Below are positions 27,686 to 37,206 of a stretch of 64,000 nucleotides of DNA, one piece after another. Source of the DNA: Saprospiraceae bacterium (GTDB taxonomy: Bacteria > Bacteroidota > Bacteroidia > Chitinophagales > Saprospiraceae); NCBI GenBank assembly GCA_016718205.1, contig JADKEB010000012.1:124001-188000 (forward strand), written 5' to 3'. Below the pieces are notes generated by a model that was not told the origin of the DNA, searched no databases, and saw only the letters and a list, made by a program, of their open reading frames with translations. The translations under genes were made by a program, and so were the position numbers. Each line of letters begins with the position of its first letter. Position 1 is the stretch's first letter.

Positions 27686-28660
27686 ATGCTATACAGAACC
27701 GAATTATCTATTCCTTTATCACCAATTAATCTGAGTCACAACTCCAAATCCATGACTATAGGATCATGTTTTTCACATCATATTGGTCAAAGATTGCAAA
27801 AGTATAAATTTAAATGTATTTCCAATCCATTTGGTACAGTATTCAATCCGATTTCAATTTCTTATCTGTTGAGTAGGGCTATCGACAAACAATACATTGA
27901 AGACGATGAACTGCTGATGTCTCAAGGAGTTTGGGTGCATCCCGACTTTCACTCTTCTTTGTGCCACACTGACAAGCAGACTACATGTCAAAACATAAAT
28001 GAATGCATCAGATCTGTTCATGAAAGTATACAGGAAATTGATTTTTTATTTGTGACTTTGGGTACATCTGTTGCTTACCGCCACATAGAAAATGATCGGA
28101 TAGTGGCCAATTGTCACAAACTGCCTTCAGGTAATTTTGAAAAAATCGAAACGACTAGCGAAGATGGATTCAAGGCAATGAAAGAAGCTATGGAACAATT
28201 GAATAAAATTAATCCACATGTAAAAATTGTAATGACCATCAGTCCGGTAAGACACATCAGAGATGGCATCATCGAAAACAGTTTCAGTAAAGCCAGACTG
28301 CACGGAATGATTGAAGGGCTCATGGCACAGAATGAGATGATTTTGTATTTTCCGGCATATGAATGGTTGATGGATGATCTGCGGGATTACAGATATTATG
28401 ATACTGACATGATACATCCCAATGAAATGGCGATAGCCTACATCTGGCATAAATTTGGGGAGCATTTTTTTGACAAGGATACATCTGACCTTTGCAAAAA
28501 GATCGACGCTATCCTTAAAGCAGTCCAACATCGACCTTTCAATTCCACATCTGAAGAACACACCGCATTTAAAAACCATCAATTGCAGGCTATCCAATCA
28601 TTGAAAAAAGATCATCCATATTTAGACTTTGAAGAAGAAGAGAGGTTTTTTAAACTTTAG
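27686..28660 (+). CDS. GSCFA-domain protein
   Basis: 324 residues from ATG 27686; the frame is open further upstream but that part overlaps the divergent gene. The diagnostic motif is MTIGSCFSHHIGQRL (GSCFA block) near residue 26, followed by NPFGTVFNPISI, FLFVTLGTSVAYRH, VKIVMTISPVRHIRDG and a C-terminal DMIHPNEMAIAYIW motif. The pattern GSxF...N...H is that of the SGNH/GDSL hydrolase fold, so an esterase or acyltransferase activity is plausible but unproven in this family. Shares a divergent promoter region of 33 bp with the protease-partner operon. Confidence 0.9.
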   Translation: MLYRTELSIPLSPINLSHNSKSMTIGSCFSHHIGQRLQKYKFKCISNPFGTVFNPISISYLLSRAIDKQYIEDDELLMSQGVWVHPDFHSSLCHTDKQTTCQNINECIRSVHESIQEIDFLFVTLGTSVAYRHIENDRIVANCHKLPSGNFEKIETTSEDGFKAMKEAMEQLNKINPHVKIVMTISPVRHIRDGIIENSFSKARLHGMIEGLMAQNEMILYFPAYEWLMDDLRDYRYYDTDMIHPNEMAIAYIWHKFGEHFFDKDTSDLCKKIDAILKAVQHRPFNSTSEEHTAFKNHQLQAIQSLKKDHPYLDFEEEERFFKL

Positions 28661-28688
28661 TATACCAACTTAAAAAAGTGTTTTGCTA

Positions 28689-29783
28689 CTACTTTGCTGC
28701 TCCGGAAAAATTTGCAGTCTTTACGATACAATCCAATTGCTGGATCAGGTCTCTTTTTTCTCTACCGGGAGCAAAAACAAATGCATCTATGAAAACAACT
28801 TCTCCTTTTGTTTCATTATGAAGCAAATAAGATACAAATGGACCACCCATGAAGTCATTGACGGTTTCCCATATACCACGAACTTCTTTGGTGTATACAT
28901 TATTTTGGATATAGGTGTATTCGAAAGTGGGCAAATCTATTACATTGGTACTCATGTATGCGTTATCGGCAGAGGTGCGGATATATTGTTTTCCATATTC
29001 ATTTCTTAGCCTGATGATGTTGTCCATCCTGAACTGATTTTTGTTTTCATATTTGAATTTTCTGAAGACGAGGCTTTGATTCATTTCTTTGTCGTCCAGC
29101 CTTACCCAGAGCAGGTTGGTATCATGGAGTGCTTTCTTAAATAGGCCGGGTATACGGATATTCAACCCAAACTGATCAAATACTGCTCTGGTTAGTTCAG
29201 TATTGATATCCTGAATCCCATACACAGTGGCGGCAAGATTCTTCTGATCATGCTGATTGATTCTTTTGGCTATTGCAGCAAAATTTTTATTGATAGCTTG
29301 TGCCAGATTGTTACGACCCTTGGCAAAAATGTAGATGATGAGTTGTCCTCTGGCCCACTTATCCTGACCTACAGAAGATGTAAATTCAGGATCAGTAAGG
29401 GCTCTTTGAAATTTTTCATTTCCGAGGTCTTCAATGATCATTTTTGATGAGACTGATGATGTATCTGAAATATCAGCAATGATCACATAGGTACGCAACT
29501 CCTTTGTGTAGGGTTGTGTCAGCACTTGTTTCGGAGTCATGTATCTGATATCAAATATCGGTTCGTCAGCAGTAAGAATGGGATATGGAGACTCAAAATA
29601 ATATGAAATAGTATCTGCAAGATTACTGTCAGTGATGTTTTGATCAGCTACAATGATTACATTATTGATCCTTCCCATTGCGGAGGGTTTTGATCCCATT
29701 TTTTGTGCGACTTCATTTTTACATGACCAGATGGAAGTCAATGCAAACACTAAAAAGAAGCAATTTCTTATTATTTTGGACAT
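28689..29783 (-). CDS. DUF4837-family lipoprotein
   Basis: 364 residues from ATG 29783, which yields a lipoprotein signal (FFLVFALTSIWSC); the frame extends 18 codons upstream without signal character. Typical of DUF4837: KPSAMGRINNVIIVADQ, PILTADEPIFDIRYMTPKQV, DKWARGQLIIYIFAKGRNNL and GIWETVNDFMGGPFVSYLLH. Restricted to Bacteroidota, exported, function unknown. Convergent with the GSCFA gene (28 bp between stops). Confidence 0.87.
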   Translation of the reverse strand: MSKIIRNCFFLVFALTSIWSCKNEVAQKMGSKPSAMGRINNVIIVADQNITDSNLADTISYYFESPYPILTADEPIFDIRYMTPKQVLTQPYTKELRTYVIIADISDTSSVSSKMIIEDLGNEKFQRALTDPEFTSSVGQDKWARGQLIIYIFAKGRNNLAQAINKNFAAIAKRINQHDQKNLAATVYGIQDINTELTRAVFDQFGLNIRIPGLFKKALHDTNLLWVRLDDKEMNQSLVFRKFKYENKNQFRMDNIIRLRNEYGKQYIRTSADNAYMSTNVIDLPTFEYTYIQNNVYTKEVRGIWETVNDFMGGPFVSYLLHNETKGEVVFIDAFVFAPGREKRDLIQQLDCIVKTANFSGAAK

Positions 29784-30001
29784 ATTTATTGCATGTATAT
29801 CAGAAGAAGATGCAAAATTATGTTTTTTTGGTGGCAAATTGTTGTTAAAATTATTTTTAACTCATCAGCTATCTGTAGGTATGAAGTTATACCTTAAAGT
29901 CCCATGATTTTCATATTTTAGGGAAACCTAAAAAGGGGACTTTTTGCGTTTTGAGAAAGGAGTTTATTATGAAGCATTTTTCACATATTGAATGATAATT
30001 A

Positions 30002-30283
30002 ATGAAAGCAATAGATTTAATGGAACTTGTTCTAAGGAAAAACCCCTTAGTAACAATTGATGAGTCTTTGGATAAATATTCAAATGACCCAATTCCACAA
30101 ATTAAGATTGATAAATGCAACAATGTAATACTAAATACTAACTTGCTTCAAGTATTGGAACAAAGAAAGAAAGAAAGAAAGAAAGAACCACGAATCCATA
30201 ACACAAGCTACAGGACATCTCGCCCTGTCGGAACGATAGGCCGTGAAGGAAGGATAAAATATTTTATTTTTGTACAACGTTAA
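30002..30283 (+). CDS. Small hypothetical ORF spanning an AAAG repeat
   Basis: 93 codons. The first 55 residues (MKAIDLMELVLRKNPLVTID...) look protein-like; the remainder is encoded by the AAAG tract and a low-quality tail (KKERKKEPRIHNTSYRTSRP), so its C-terminus depends on repeat number. No recognised domain, no clear ribosome binding site. It is followed directly by a terminator. It may be a real short gene, a slipped one, or chance. Confidence 0.3.
   Translation: MKAIDLMELVLRKNPLVTIDESLDKYSNDPIPQIKIDKCNNVILNTNLLQVLEQRKKERKKEPRIHNTSYRTSRPVGTIGREGRIKYFIFVQR
30162..30187. repeat. AAAG tetranucleotide microsatellite
   Basis: About 6.5 uninterrupted AAAG units. Such repeats can slip during replication and shift any frame crossing them. 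Confidence 0.85.
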
Positions 30284-30288
30284 ATCTA

Positions 30289-30327
30289 AAAACCAAGTGC
30301 TTTTGCTTTAGATGCACTTGGTTTTAT
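30289..30327 (+). terminator. Rho-independent terminator
   Basis: Stem AACCAAGTGC/GCACTTGGTT with a 13-nt loop followed by a short T run, just after the small ORF and 44 bp before a TonB receptor gene. Confidence 0.65.
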
Positions 30328-30370
30328 TGAATTTCTAACAAACTATTTTTGTATTTTATGTTTTTTTTAT

Positions 30371-32599
30371 ATGTGGAGATTAGCTGTTTTTGTTTTAATT
30401 ATTTCTAATACTCATATGATTTCGCAAAAATCCGTAAAAGGATATGTCCGACAAAAAGATACAAATGAGTCAATGGTAGGTGCCATAGTTTTCAATGCAG
30501 CCAAGGAGTACTGTATAACAGACCAAAATGGTTATTTTGAATTGTTTTTAAGTAAAAATGACTCTATATTTGCATCGACATTAGGTATGAAACCTTTGAA
30601 AACTGAAATCAATGATGGGACTACTTTTTTGAATCTTTATTTAGAGCCAATTATTTCAGAAGAAATAATTATAACTGCTAAAAATAATACCATAAAAGAC
30701 ATAAAACACATTACTGTAAATAAGGAGAAAATTACCAAATTGTCCTCATTAGCTGGAGAAATTGATGTAATGCAAGCTCTACAGTTTAATCCTGGTGTTC
30801 AACATGCAAATGAAGGCCAATCAAATATCGTAGTAAGAGGTGGACTCCCCGACCAAAATCTTGTACTTATAAATGGTGTAAGACTTTATAATTATTTGCA
30901 CTTATTTGGTTTTATACCTTTTATCAACGGAGAAATGATAAAAGATGTAAAATTCTATAAAGATAATTTTCCGGCAAAATATGGAGGCCGAGCATCATCA
31001 ACAATTGACATAACCATGTTTGATGGGAACACAAAAAAAACAGAACTTGAATCCACAATAGGACTTATTTCTTCAAAAATAACCTATAAAAAACCATTGC
31101 TAAACGGTAAGATGGGTATCAATATAGGTGGCAGGGTAAGTAATTTAAATCTAATAAAAATATTTTCAGAAAATAATTATAAAAACTCTGCAGATGCAAT
31201 TTCAGCTGGCATAAATATATATGATGTATCTTTTTCTTCCAAATACATTATATCTGATGCAGCCAATATTTCATTATTTGGGATCATATCCAATGATAAT
31301 TTTGATGTTAAACAAAAAATAAATCAACGAGGCGAAGAGAAAAATAAAATATCATGGAAGAACGCTTTGATTGGTGCAAAGTTTCACTCCATTTTCAACA
31401 ATATATTGTCTATCGAATCAGGAATAAGCTTATTAAACTATTCCAATAGCTACAAAAATTTAAACTTAGATACCCAAAAAAATAGATTATCAGAGTATAT
31501 TGTCGGAAGTGGAATTCATGAGTGTAACATATATACAAATTTTAAAGTATACTTTAGTAATAAAATTAATATCAATTCTGGCATCGGATATTACATAACA
31601 AATTATAATGTGTTCAATTACAAAGATATATCAAATTCCTTAAACATTCCATTGATCACTCAAAAAAATACTTTTGGATTTGTAGAAGGAAATACCTCCT
31701 TTGAGAGTTTTGATTTTAGTGGTAGTTTAAGGCTAGATTTGTTGGATAAAGCTGCCACCCTTCAGCCTCGAATAAATGTGGTGAAAAAGTTTAATACCCT
31801 CAATGTATCAGTGTCATATAGTGTTATCAATCAAAGTGCATTTTTAATACAACCTATGACATTGTTTTCACCTATAGAAATCTGGGTGCCGTCCACCAAA
31901 AAAAATCCTAATATATCTTCCCAATTTTCCGTTGGTGTAAGGAAAGAAATAGGCAAACATTTGATTGTAGGAGTAAATTATTTTATAAAAACACAAACAA
32001 ACATTGCGGATATATCGACAGTGTATACTAAAATTGACTCATCATTACAATCTTATTTTTATGATATAAGTTATTCTGGAAAACTTAAAGCCAAAGGTGT
32101 AGAGCAGTATATAAGATTTAGTGGAGAAAAATTTAATTTTGATGTCAACTACACTTACAATCACTCCACAAGTGCATTTTCTGATATAAATAATAATACT
32201 CCTTATAATACAAATTTTTTTAGACCACACAGTTTCAACATGGCTATTGGCTGGAGACCTTTCAAAAAAATTACTTTTAATTTGAAAAGCATATTTTCAT
32301 CTGGGCATCCTATCTCCATTCCAGTCAATGCTTATATTTATGATAATGTAGTAGGATTGATTTTTAATGAAAAGAATAATGGCAGATACCCCGATTACTT
32401 CAGAATGGATGTCAGTATAGAATTTTTAAAATCAAAAAAATCTATTTGGAATTTTAGTGTCTATAACCTCACCAACAAAAGAAATCCATTTGCTATTACA
32501 TTTGAAGATAAAGTTCAGTACACCACTTATGAAGACGTCGTTAATTTTAAAATTATTCCTTCAATTAGTTACACATACAAATTTTATGGATATAATTAA
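30371..32599 (+). CDS. TonB-dependent receptor (DUF4249-partnered type)
   Basis: 742 residues with a signal peptide (FVLIISNTHMISQ). Carboxypeptidase-like N-terminal domain (KGYVRQKDTNESMVGAIVFN, about 20-95), plug (IDVMQALQFNPGVQHANEGQ, IVVRGGLPDQNLVLINGVRL, YGGRASSTIDI), then a 22-strand-type barrel ending in an aromatic strand (SYTYKFYGYN). It is more AT-rich than its neighbours. The downstream gene overlaps its end by 14 bp and encodes a DUF4249-like lipoprotein, the usual companion of this receptor type. Ligand unknown. Confidence 0.9.
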   Translation: MWRLAVFVLIISNTHMISQKSVKGYVRQKDTNESMVGAIVFNAAKEYCITDQNGYFELFLSKNDSIFASTLGMKPLKTEINDGTTFLNLYLEPIISEEIIITAKNNTIKDIKHITVNKEKITKLSSLAGEIDVMQALQFNPGVQHANEGQSNIVVRGGLPDQNLVLINGVRLYNYLHLFGFIPFINGEMIKDVKFYKDNFPAKYGGRASSTIDITMFDGNTKKTELESTIGLISSKITYKKPLLNGKMGINIGGRVSNLNLIKIFSENNYKNSADAISAGINIYDVSFSSKYIISDAANISLFGIISNDNFDVKQKINQRGEEKNKISWKNALIGAKFHSIFNNILSIESGISLLNYSNSYKNLNLDTQKNRLSEYIVGSGIHECNIYTNFKVYFSNKININSGIGYYITNYNVFNYKDISNSLNIPLITQKNTFGFVEGNTSFESFDFSGSLRLDLLDKAATLQPRINVVKKFNTLNVSVSYSVINQSAFLIQPMTLFSPIEIWVPSTKKNPNISSQFSVGVRKEIGKHLIVGVNYFIKTQTNIADISTVYTKIDSSLQSYFYDISYSGKLKAKGVEQYIRFSGEKFNFDVNYTYNHSTSAFSDINNNTPYNTNFFRPHSFNMAIGWRPFKKITFNLKSIFSSGHPISIPVNAYIYDNVVGLIFNEKNNGRYPDYFRMDVSIEFLKSKKSIWNFSVYNLTNKRNPFAITFEDKVQYTTYEDVVNFKIIPSISYTYKFYGYN

Positions 32600-33545
32600 A
32601 AATGTTTTTGCCCAAGCTGATCGAAAGCCAGCAATGCCTTTACACAGATTACCCATATACAAAAAGAAATCTTCACTGTTCACTGCTATTGGCCGAGTAT
32701 GTTTCATGTTTGCATTCTCTTATTACCTTTGTGTTCATACATCATCATGTACTGAAGATGTCTCTCAGCAGATAGTATTGGGAGATAAATGGGAAGGATC
32801 AAAAAATTTTATTATTTGTGAACTGGAGGTGGATAAAAATGCTGAAGTTACTATAACAAAAACCATAAACCCGATTTTTTCTGAAAAACAACCGATAGCC
32901 TATGTAACTGAATTAGACATTTTATTATTAAAAAATAATATTGTATATGATACTTTAAAATATGATAATATAGAAAATAAGTATTTGGGCAATAAACCAG
33001 TTGTATCAAACAATACATACAAATTGATCATATCAAAAGATCAGGATACTATAAGAAGTAAATCCCTTCATGTCCCTGCTGAGGCATATAAGGTATCACC
33101 AATATTAAAAACTGTAAGCAAAGACAGCATTAATATAAGGCTAAAAATCTATTTTGATCAATATGCTGAAGGGATATTAGAGGCGTATATGTTTGTAGTA
33201 GATAGCAGAATTCTTTTTCAGGGGAGGGATCAAGATGATAATGTGGTAAAATCGACATCACCTTGTTTTAAAGAAAGAATTATCGATATTGCATGCTTAA
33301 AAAAACAGCCTATAGACCTATATCTTTCTGTAAAATATGACCAACGGAATACTATAGATCACAATACCTATTTAGAATGGGGTATTAAGCATTTCTCGCC
33401 AGAATTAAGATCACTTCGAGATGGAAAATTATCTCCATACTATGGACTTCATAATGAAAATATAATTAAAACATCATTTGAAGGGGCATATGGTGTTTTT
33501 GGTTATTCCCAAAATACTACGATAAAAGAGCTTCTGATTCAATAG
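32586..33545 (+). CDS. DUF4249-like lipoprotein
   Basis: About 319 residues from ATG 32586, inside the end of the receptor gene; ATG 32634 is an alternative. A hydrophobic stretch (VCFMFAFSYYLCVHTSSC) ends in a probable lipidated Cys. Body features fit DUF4249: early FIICELEVDKNAEVTITKTI, repeated beta-strands, and the C-terminal SFEGAYGVFGYSQNTTIKEL (family: EGxYGxFGSQ). The charged N-terminal extension (QADRKPAMPLHRLPIYKKK) is longer than usual. Surface lipoprotein that presumably works with the receptor, analogous in position to SusD. Confidence 0.72.
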   Translation: MDIIKNVFAQADRKPAMPLHRLPIYKKKSSLFTAIGRVCFMFAFSYYLCVHTSSCTEDVSQQIVLGDKWEGSKNFIICELEVDKNAEVTITKTINPIFSEKQPIAYVTELDILLLKNNIVYDTLKYDNIENKYLGNKPVVSNNTYKLIISKDQDTIRSKSLHVPAEAYKVSPILKTVSKDSINIRLKIYFDQYAEGILEAYMFVVDSRILFQGRDQDDNVVKSTSPCFKERIIDIACLKKQPIDLYLSVKYDQRNTIDHNTYLEWGIKHFSPELRSLRDGKLSPYYGLHNENIIKTSFEGAYGVFGYSQNTTIKELLIQ

Positions 33546-33651
33546 GCTATAGACTTTGTTGTGAAATCGCAATTTTTTTAAAAAAAATAAGAGATATTGC
33601 TCAATAGACATGGATGGTTTTACGTTGGTTCTGCTTAAAGTTAAAATCACA

Positions 33652-34683
33652 ATGAAACATTATATTATATTTTTTGTAGCAGGTATGATTTATTTCAGCT
33701 CCTGTAAAAACAATCATGGACCAGATGTCTCATCCATAAAGGCTGATATCCAAGTTGTCAGGACTGAAAATGACCTTTTTGCTGCAAATAGTATTTTGGA
33801 GCTGAAGAAAATAACAGAAAAAAGTGCTCCCTTTTATGATATTTACATGAATGAGATACTTGGGTATAAGGGTATACCAAGAGATAGCCAGATGATCCTT
33901 CTGGAGTCGTTTATTAAGGATTCCAGCATTGTGGAGCTTCAAAAAAAGACAAAGGTGCCTTTCGGTGATTTTTCAAAAGTGCAATCTGCAACAGAACAAA
34001 TGTTAAGGCATTTGAAATACTATTTTCCCGAAAAAGTTACAAGAATCCCCAATGTGTACACATATATTTCTGAGTTTGGACATCAGATGTTTATTTTTGA
34101 AGATAATAATGGCATCGATGGTGTGGGTATAGGCTTGGATATGTTTTTACATCCCGCCATTCACTACAAAATGATAGATCCGGAAAACACCAATTTTTCA
34201 GATTATATCACCCGATCATGGGATAGCGATCACGTTGCAAAAAAGCTATGTGATATATATGTGGCAGATATTGTAGGTGAGGCACCAGGGCATAGGATGA
34301 TCGATCAGATGATACATAATGGCAAGCAACTGTATATCAGTACACTATTAATGCCGGAAGTTCATGATACTGTGATCACAGAATACTCTACAAAACAACT
34401 CCAGTGGTGTAAGGAGAATGAGTTACAGATATGGTCATTTTTTCTTGAAAACAAACTGTTTTATGAAACCAACTTATCGAAAATAGGTAAATATCTCCAT
34501 CCATCACCTACCAGTCCTGACATGCCTGCCGATGCTCCTGGTAGAACAGCCAATTATGTAGGATGGAAAATCATTGACGCTTATATGGTAAGATATCCTG
34601 CAACAACAGTTCAGGAGTTGTTGAAAATGACGGATGCCCAGGCAATTCTGGAAAAATCAAGGTATAAGCCAGAAAGAAAATAA
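33652..34683 (+). CDS. gldB: Gliding motility lipoprotein GldB
   Basis: 343 residues from ATG 33652, which starts a lipoprotein signal (MKHYIIFFVAGMIYFSSC). GldB hallmarks: VRTENDLFAAN (short form of the RFD..LF motif), FEDNNGIDGVGIGLDMFLHP, WDSDHVAKKLCDIYVADIVG and the C-terminal PGRTANYVGWKIIDAYM. GldB is required for gliding and associated type IX secretion in Flavobacterium. Not clustered with other gld genes here. Convergent with the TPR gene with only 4 bp between stops. Confidence 0.92.
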   Translation: MKHYIIFFVAGMIYFSSCKNNHGPDVSSIKADIQVVRTENDLFAANSILELKKITEKSAPFYDIYMNEILGYKGIPRDSQMILLESFIKDSSIVELQKKTKVPFGDFSKVQSATEQMLRHLKYYFPEKVTRIPNVYTYISEFGHQMFIFEDNNGIDGVGIGLDMFLHPAIHYKMIDPENTNFSDYITRSWDSDHVAKKLCDIYVADIVGEAPGHRMIDQMIHNGKQLYISTLLMPEVHDTVITEYSTKQLQWCKENELQIWSFFLENKLFYETNLSKIGKYLHPSPTSPDMPADAPGRTANYVGWKIIDAYMVRYPATTVQELLKMTDAQAILEKSRYKPERK

Positions 34684-34687
34684 CCCA

Positions 34688-35812
34688 TCAGTTGCAAAGA
34701 TTGCTCACATGTGCCTGTGCGGGACTATATCCTAGTTTGATACATTGTTTGATGTCGGTGCATGCTTTTTTTTGATCCAGAAGTTTAGTATAAGTATTAG
34801 CTCTGTTGAAATATGCTTCTGCAAAGTCTGATTTCAGATGGATTGCTTGCGTAAAATCTTCCAGTGCTTTTTCATACTCCTTTGATGTAAGATAAGATGT
34901 CCCTCTCAGGACAAACAATTCTGCATTTTTTGGGTCAGTTTTTATCAGATTTGAAAAATCAGTAATGGCCTCGTCGTGTTTCCCCATTTTTGAAGAAATC
35001 AGCGCTTTATTTTTTAATCCCTGAGGATGTGCAGGATTGATTTGAAGACAAATATGATAATCAGTAAGCGCAGAAGCCATATCTTCCATCATCAGTTTGG
35101 CATATCCACGATAATGGTATAGATCAGCATCCGAAGGATTTTTTCTCAAGGCATAACTGAGTTCTGAAATGGCTTCATGATATTTTTGAAGCTTCAGATA
35201 AATTTTTGCTTTTTCAAAAGCAGTTACATACTGATCAGGTTTTAGGTTGGCTGCCGCTGTAAAGTCTGAAAGTGCACCTGCATAATCCTTGATTTTATTC
35301 TTGCTGATCGCCCTGTTCAGAAAAGCCGCATAAGTGTGTTCTCCCATGGTGATGGCATTAGTCATGTCATTGATGGCATTATCAGAGTTTCCGGTTTTCA
35401 TGTGCGCTGTGCCTCTGTGCAGAAAGGCTTTGGTCAGAGATGGGTCTTTTTCTATTGTTTTTGTCAGTATCTCGATGCTGGAATGATAATCACCCTGTAG
35501 CAATCTGGTATATCCCATATAGAGATAAGCTTTGGTAAACTCAGGATCTATATTTATCGTTTTATCAAAATCTGCTATGGCATCATCATATTTCTGCAGA
35601 CTCATAGCACAGGTACCCCTGTTGTAATAAGCCTTAATATAGTTTGGATCTTTTTCGAGACATGTGGAATAGGATGCAATGGCAAGCTCATAGTTTTTAG
35701 CATTGGAGTATTCCACTCCTTTATTATAATGATCTATTGCTGATTTTTCAGCTTGACCCCAGACTCCATTATTATAGCTGAGAAATAGAATTACAATTGC
35801 TGTCAAACGCAT
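34688..35812 (-). CDS. Secreted TPR-repeat protein
   Basis: 374 residues from ATG 35812, giving a signal peptide (AIVILFLSYNNGVWG|QAE). The rest is about ten consecutive tetratricopeptide repeats of 34 residues, with consensus YNRGTCAMSLQKYDDAIADF, LHRGTAHMKTGNSDNAINDM and NRANTYTKLLDQKKACTDIK. It ends in a short Cys-containing tail. TPR proteins scaffold protein complexes; the envelope partner is unknown. A MITE copy lies in its upstream region. Confidence 0.9.
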   Translation of the reverse strand: MRLTAIVILFLSYNNGVWGQAEKSAIDHYNKGVEYSNAKNYELAIASYSTCLEKDPNYIKAYYNRGTCAMSLQKYDDAIADFDKTINIDPEFTKAYLYMGYTRLLQGDYHSSIEILTKTIEKDPSLTKAFLHRGTAHMKTGNSDNAINDMTNAITMGEHTYAAFLNRAISKNKIKDYAGALSDFTAAANLKPDQYVTAFEKAKIYLKLQKYHEAISELSYALRKNPSDADLYHYRGYAKLMMEDMASALTDYHICLQINPAHPQGLKNKALISSKMGKHDEAITDFSNLIKTDPKNAELFVLRGTSYLTSKEYEKALEDFTQAIHLKSDFAEAYFNRANTYTKLLDQKKACTDIKQCIKLGYSPAQAHVSNLCN

Positions 35813-35867
35813 AATTTCAAATATTAAATTATTAAGCAAGAAATTCTTCAGTTTTACTGTTCAATAA

Positions 35868-36045
35868 GAGTATGTTTAAATTTTTATGTTTGAGCGAAAG
35901 TGAGGAAATTTAATTTTGGGCAAGACATATTTTGCAGTCGTAGCCGGAAGCTCAAGCGGGCTTGACGCGGTACGACGAAAAATATAACGCTGACTAAAAT
36001 AAAATTTGCCGCTTGGAGCCAAATGATAAAAGTTTAAACATACTT
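35868..36045. mobile_element. MITE family 1, copy B
   Basis: 178 bp starting GAGTATGTTTAAA and ending TTTAAACATACTT, flanked by TAA (35865-35867, 36046-36048). Interior nearly identical to copies A and C at both arms, with a central GTAGCCGGAAGCTCAAGC/GCTTGACGC hairpin. It sits between the divergent TPR and fni genes, 142 bp before fni. Confidence 0.8.
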
Positions 36046-36186
36046 TAAATGAGGGGGGAATTAATATTGAACCAAAGCACCATCTAATTGTTCTGCAAAT
36101 TTGAAAAATAAAATCAGCATTAGTGGTATATTTGACCCCTAAATTTATTGTATTTATTAAAAATCCATAATTACCCTGAAAATAGT

Positions 36187-37206
36187 ATGGCTGAAAACAC
36201 TGATACCGGTGCAAAAGAAAGGAAAAGAGACCATATTGAACTGGCTTTCAGGTCAAGGGTAAACTCATCAGACATTGATACAAGATTTTACTATGAGCCC
36301 TTAATAGGATTACACCCTGATGAAAACACAGACATTTCATTAACTTTTCTCGGTAAAAAATTTAATGCACCCATTTGGGTCTCCAGTATGACCGGAGGTA
36401 CTGCCATCGCTGGTATCATAAACAAAAACCTCGCCAAAGCTTGCGGAGAATTCGGATTGGGTATGGGACTTGGCTCTTGTCGTCAATTACTATACAAAGA
36501 TGATCACATAAAAGACTTTGCTGTAAGGAAATATATAGGTGATCAGCCGCTTTATGCCAATCTGGGCATTGCTCAGCTTGAAGTATTACTACAAGAAAAG
36601 CAACTGTATAAAGTCACCGAGATGTTAAAAAAGCTTGAAACCGACGGGCTTATAGTTCACGTCAACCCTATGCAGGAGTGGCTTCAACCAGAAGGTGACA
36701 GATATAAAAAACAGCCGATAGAAACTATAAAGAAATTGATAGACATGCTCGATTGTCCTATTGTGGTCAAAGAAGTAGGGCAAGGCATGGGCCCCGAGAG
36801 TCTCAGACTATTATTGGAGTTGCCGTTGGCAGCTATAGATTTTGGAGCTGCAGGTGGTACCAATTTTGCTTTGCTGGAGATATTGAGATCGTCAGAAAAA
36901 ATGTCAGGTCACTATTCAGGTTTGGCCAATATCGGACACTCTGCATTGCAAATGACAGAATATGTAAATCAGATAGTAAAAGATCAATTAGCTCACATAC
37001 AATGTAAAGAGGTGATCATTTCGGGCGGAGTAGCTGATTTTTTAGATGGATATTACTTAATTAATAAACTAAAGCTTCCGTCAGTATACGGTCAGGCTTC
37101 AGGATTTTTGAAACACGCTCAGGGATCATATGAAGCCTTATCAGAGTATGTCCATATGCAGATCGAAGGATTTAAGTTAGCAAAATCTATGTTGAAGGTA
37201 AGATGA
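36187..37206 (+). CDS. fni: Type 2 isopentenyl-diphosphate delta-isomerase
   Basis: 339 residues from ATG 36187 (the upstream ATG 36148 adds an implausible leader). FMN/NADPH-dependent isomerase interconverting IPP and DMAPP. Motifs: ERKRDHIELA, WVSSMTGGT, YANLGIAQ, the family box HVNPMQEWLQPEGDR, VVKEVGQGM and GAAGGTNF. Cytoplasmic. Its last 4 bp overlap the start of the HMG-CoA reductase gene, so the pair forms a mevalonate-route isoprenoid operon. Confidence 0.95.
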   Translation: MAENTDTGAKERKRDHIELAFRSRVNSSDIDTRFYYEPLIGLHPDENTDISLTFLGKKFNAPIWVSSMTGGTAIAGIINKNLAKACGEFGLGMGLGSCRQLLYKDDHIKDFAVRKYIGDQPLYANLGIAQLEVLLQEKQLYKVTEMLKKLETDGLIVHVNPMQEWLQPEGDRYKKQPIETIKKLIDMLDCPIVVKEVGQGMGPESLRLLLELPLAAIDFGAAGGTNFALLEILRSSEKMSGHYSGLANIGHSALQMTEYVNQIVKDQLAHIQCKEVIISGGVADFLDGYYLINKLKLPSVYGQASGFLKHAQGSYEALSEYVHMQIEGFKLAKSMLKVR

